This document shows positions 24,222 through 27,161 of a stretch of DNA of 27,161 nucleotides, piece by piece. Below the pieces are notes generated by a model, which was given only the letters and a program-made list of their open reading frames with translations, searched no databases and had not been told where the DNA came from. The translations under genes and the position numbers were made by a program. Numbering within the stretch: position 1 is the stretch's first letter; each line of letters begins with the position of its first letter. Source of the stretch: Clostridiales bacterium (GTDB lineage Bacteria > Bacillota > Clostridia > Oscillospirales > Acutalibacteraceae); contig JAHZIE010000021.1 in NCBI GenBank assembly GCA_019419895.1, forward strand, positions 1 to 27,161, in the 5' to 3' direction.

Positions 24222-24859
24222 CTTTCTGTCTCAGCGTCATCTTCCAAATAGAGCTGCTGCAAATAAAAATTTTTAATTAGAAAATCAATAAGGATTGTTC
24301 GGCCTGGCAATCTACTGTGTCGGAAAACGCCTTCCCGTTTCCACACACTATAAAAGCAAGCAAAGACAAACGGACAATTAGGCTTCCTTGAGTGCCTTGC
24401 AAAAAGTCTTTGCGGGCTTGACTTTTCTCTCCGTGAATCCTTGATTAAACGCCACAAACACCATGGGAGCCGCATTGAAAAGCGGGGCTTATGGGAGTAA
24501 ATGAATACATTCTTTTAGACTGAGCTTTCCCGCCATTCCCGCTCGGGAACGGCCATATAGAAAAGTCTCTTCGTCTATGGGGACTCCTTCCAGGTTCCAT
24601 TTTGCTACAAAAGCTTATCTGGTTCCTTTTCCATTTCTGCCCCAATAGAAACAAATTTAACTTTTGCAGAAGGAAAAAGCAATGGATTTGGGAACGCTAC
24701 TTTCTTGGCCTGTAATAATTTTCACTTCATTGTTTTGATAACGATTCGGCGTTTTTTGTGCAGGAAGCAGACAGAAAAAGGAATAATTACCTGGATTTTT
24801 TAATCCTCTTAGTCATTCTGTCATGTGTTTTTGTGGAATGGAGTCCGGTTTTTCTCGTC
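24222..24859. other. Gene-free stretch with RNA-like structure
   Basis: No frame here has a credible start, length and family resemblance. A structured block at 24354-24419 stands out: AAGC-AA-GCAAAGAC pairs with GTCTTTGC-GG-GCTT (12 bp with a symmetric 2x2 internal loop), and inside it AGGC (24380-24383) pairs with GCCT (24394-24397). It is followed by GACTTTTCTC. Near 24554-24580, CCATATAGA and TCTATGG can pair. I recognise no known RNA family. Confidence 0.4.
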
Positions 24860-24888
24860 TTGCATCCACAACCCGCATGAATTATAAT
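24860..24888 (+). promoter_or_regulatory. Sigma-A promoter of the ABC exporter
   Basis: TTGCAT (24860-24865), 17-nt spacer and TATAAT (24883-24888), about 40 nt before the start codon. Confidence 0.8.
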
Positions 24889-24929
24889 AAAACAGAAAAA
24901 TAATTTCCTGTCAGCAAAGGAGAGAGCTT

Positions 24930-26693
24930 ATGCGCACACTGAAACGGTTCATCCGCTATTATCGTCCCTATAGGGCCGTATTTTTTTTAGATCTCATCTG
25001 CGCCGCTTTCATCAGCCTGGTGGATCTATGCTATCCCCAAATTCTCCGCACTTTAACCAATACCCTTTTCACAGAAGATGGCCCGGTCATTTTAAAAGCT
25101 CTCCCCCCCATTGGAATTGGACTGCTTTTCATGTATCTGCTTCAAAGCCTGTGTAAATATTATGTCAGCTATCAGGGACATATGATGGGCGCCCGCATGG
25201 AACGGGATATGCGCCAGCAGCTTTTTGATCACTATGAAAAATTCTCCTATTCCTATTATGACAGATACAAATAAGACAAAATGATGCGCAAGCTGGTTTC
25301 TGATCTTTTTGATATCTCCGAATTTGCTCATCACGGCCCGGAAAACCTTTTTATTTCTGTCATTAAAATCATTGGATCCTTTCTTTTTCTTTTTCTCATC
25401 AATTGGCGGCTGGCCATTCCTCTGGTTCTTCTTGTCGTTTGTATGTTTCTTTTTTCTCTCCGGCAGAACGGCCGTATGCAAAGCACCTTCCTGGACAATC
25501 GCCGGAGGATCGGCGATGTAAACGCAAGTCTTCAGGACACGTTAGCCGGCATTCGTGTTGTTCAGTCTTTCGCCAATGAGGAACTCGAACGAAAAAAATT
25601 TAAAAAAAGCAATCATAATTTTCTCCTTTCCAAAGACGCCAATTACCGCTGTATGGGCAATTTTATGGGCAGCAACCTGTTTTTTCAGGGAATGATGTAT
25701 CTTGTCACTCTGGTCTTTGGTGGTTTTCTGATCGCCCGGGGTGAAATGGATGTCGCGGACTTGGCGGTTTATTCCTTGTACATTGGAATTTTTATCAGTC
25801 CCATTCAGATTCTTGTGGAGCTGACAGAAATGATGCAAAAAGGTCTTTCCGGCTTCCGGCGTTTTCTGGAGGTTATGGATACTGAACCTGAGATCACCGA
25901 TCTGCCCGGCGCACAGGAGCTGACCTCCCCGCGGGGCAACGTCTCTTATGAGGATGTCAGTTTTTCCTATCAGGAAGAGGAGCAGGTGCTAAACCACATT
26001 TCTTTTTCCATTCCCGCCGGCCGTTCCGTCGCGCTTGTTGGACCTTCCGGAGGAGGAAAAACTACCATTTGTTCCCTCCTTCCCCGGTTTTATGACGTAA
26101 CACAGGGGCGGATTGCCATTGACGGCCGGGATATCCGGGAATTTACCCTGAAAAGTCTGAGGAGTCAAATTGGCATTGTGCATCAGGATGTCTATCTTTT
26201 CTGCGGCACCATCCGTGAAAATATAGCCTATGGGAAACCGGACGCTTCTCAAGAGGAAATTATCGAAGCGGCTAAAAAAGCCAACATCCATGAATTCATC
26301 CAGTCCCTTCCGGAAGGGTATAACACCTTTGTCGGCGAGCGTGGCGCCAGGCTTTCCGGTGGTCAAAAACAAAGGATTTCTATCGCAAGGGTGTTTTTAA
26401 AAAATCCTCCTATTCTAATTCTTGACGAAGCCACCAGCGCCTTGGACAATGAGAGCGAGCGTCATATTCAAAAAAGCCTTGAGGAGCTTTCCCAAAACAG
26501 AACCACCATCACCATTGCCCATCGTCTTTCTACAATCCGAAACGCCGACGAAATCATTGTCATCACAGAAAACGGCATCGCGGAACGGGGAGACCATCAG
26601 ACGCTTCTGCGGCTGGGGGGAATTTACGCCCACTACTATCGGATGCAGTTCGAGGGACTGGATTCCGGTAACGGCTCCGATGAAGGCGCTTGA
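24930..26693 (+). pseudogene. ABC exporter (fused membrane and ATPase domains) with an in-frame stop
   Basis: A half-transporter of 587 codons with AAAGGAGAG ahead of the ATG. Residues 1-114 give the first membrane helices and end EKFSYSYYDRYK; then TAA at 25272-25274; the same frame goes on with DKMMRKLVSDLFDISEFAHH. Relatives read YYDRxKTGxMM here, so the stop replaces the conserved Thr of the turn. The rest has the remaining membrane helices and a full ATPase: Walker A GPSGGGKTT (from residue 371), Q-loop HQDVYLF, signature LSGGQKQR (475), Walker B ILILDEATSALD, and H-loop AHR. There is no ribosome binding site at the ATG after the stop (25281), so the protein is probably not made unless the stop is a sequence error or is read through. 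Family members export drugs, lipids or peptides; the substrate is unknown. Confidence 0.9.
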
Positions 26694-26709
26694 ATACTGC
26701 TGAAGACAC

Positions 26710-26730
26710 CTCAATAATTTTGAGATTTTT
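26710..26730 (+). terminator. Weak terminator after the ABC gene
   Basis: CTCAA (26710-26714) and TTGAG (26720-26724) pair over a 5-nt loop, followed by ATTTTT. The stem is short, so termination may be partial. Confidence 0.4.
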
Positions 26731-26742
26731 GGTTCTTTTCAA

Positions 26743-26771
26743 TTGACTTTCTCTGCAAATTATGCTATTCT
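26743..26771 (+). promoter_or_regulatory. Promoter of the URO-D family gene
   Basis: TTGACT (26743-26748), 17-nt spacer and TATTCT (26766-26771) preceded by TGC, an extended -10. Confidence 0.7.
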
Positions 26772-26808
26772 TTTGGCAAATTTGGATAATTGCGGAGGAG
26801 GGTGCCAA

Positions 26809-27161
26809 ATGACAAAACGCGACTATATCAAACAGGCGCTGCGCCATGAAAGCGGCGATCGAGTTCCTTACTGTATTCAGATGACCGGGGATGTTTACCG
26901 TCTATATGGAGATCAGCTGCTGAAGGATTATTACAATCCCGAAGTGATGGACGACTATCAAAACGGCAGAATCTCCAAGGAAGACGCTGTCAATTTATCT
27001 ATCGGCAATTATATGATGGCGGTTCCAACCGCATGGTGGCAATGGGGCCCTTACCCGGAAAGCTATTCCGATCCGGACGAGCCTCCCACCGAAATGCCTC
27101 CGATTGTTTTGACTGGTGATCAGGAAGAATTCACACGCAAGGCAAAGTTTTTGAAAGAAAA
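26809..27161 (+). CDS. Uroporphyrinogen decarboxylase family protein, N-terminus (partial)
   Basis: The first 117 codons of a gene that leaves the window. It opens MTKRDYIKQALRHESGDRVP, the usual start of the URO-D/MtaA/CmuA superfamily (helix, then H-x-x-x-DRVP), with GGAGGAGGG upstream. In Clostridia such proteins far from haem genes are mostly methyltransferase-like, acting on corrinoid proteins or thiols, rather than haem enzymes. Which one this is cannot be told, since the C-terminal zinc or substrate residues are outside the window. Confidence 0.75.
   Translation, partial: MTKRDYIKQALRHESGDRVPYCIQMTGDVYRLYGDQLLKDYYNPEVMDDYQNGRISKEDAVNLSIGNYMMAVPTAWWQWGPYPESYSDPDEPPTEMPPIVLTGDQEEFTRKAKFLKE

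Noticed and set aside
24430..24470. Short minus-strand frame ending KVKPAKTFCKALKEA
   Set aside because: Only about 28 codons with no ribosome binding site, and it overlaps the structured block; no family recognised.
1..27161. CRISPR arrays, tRNA, rRNA, T-box or common riboswitches
   Set aside because: No regularly spaced repeats, no tRNA cloverleaf and no recognised riboswitch core motif were found by eye on either strand.

Overview
The window reads as a chromosomal segment from a spore-forming-type Gram-positive anaerobe, most likely class Clostridia (possibly Oscillospirales; family level is a guess). The reasons are a Clostridia-style division and cell wall (dcw) cluster with murA between murG and divIB, a MurE with the meso-diaminopimelate motif DNPR, a PASTA-type PBP, a regulatory-type HPr (His15 and Ser46), and the rsmD-coaD pair followed by a small coiled-coil protein.

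Layout. (1) 1-1201: the start of a type I restriction-modification operon on the minus strand (small XRE regulator, then hsdM cut by the window edge), next to a decayed large serine recombinase on the plus strand. (2) 1267-2505: a lone FAD-dependent oxidoreductase, converging on ftsZ across a shared bidirectional terminator. (3) 17692 down to 2718, minus strand: the dcw cluster in transcription order mraZ, rsmH, ftsL, PBP (ftsI/spoVD type), murE, murF, mraY, ftsW/spoVE, murG, murA, divIB, ftsZ. murD and ftsA are not in it. It starts from a clear sigma-A promoter followed by four 10-bp MraZ-box-like repeats, and mraY has its own promoter and a roughly 310-nt leader. (4) 17815-19827, plus strand: a possible 58-codon leader ORF, a GNAT acetyltransferase, rimM and trmD. 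(5) 20178-24163: HPr, uvrC, rsmD, coaD and a small ATP-synthase-B-like protein, with promoters and terminators. (6) 24164-24929: a gene-free stretch with two strong hairpins. (7) 24930-26693: an ABC exporter interrupted by an in-frame stop. (8) 26809-end: the start of a uroporphyrinogen decarboxylase family protein.

How the genes work together. The minus-strand cluster makes the lipid-linked peptidoglycan precursor (MurE, MurF, MraY, MurG, MurA) and builds the septum (FtsZ, DivIB, FtsL, FtsW, PBP). The plus-strand genes are ribosome and tRNA maturation (rimM, trmD, rsmD), DNA repair (uvrC), coenzyme A synthesis (coaD) and sugar-signalling (HPr).

The most unusual signals are lesions. mraY carries a 37-bp divergent duplication between two GAATTGA repeats; removing it restores a perfect MraY frame. 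The ftsZ frame runs straight through its own terminator, and a one-base shift would give a normal-looking C-terminal FLR peptide and a stop in the terminator stem. An ABC exporter has a TAA in place of a conserved position. The first two affect normally essential genes, so errors in assembly or consensus must be excluded before any biology is claimed. I do not see a clear new multi-gene system in this window.
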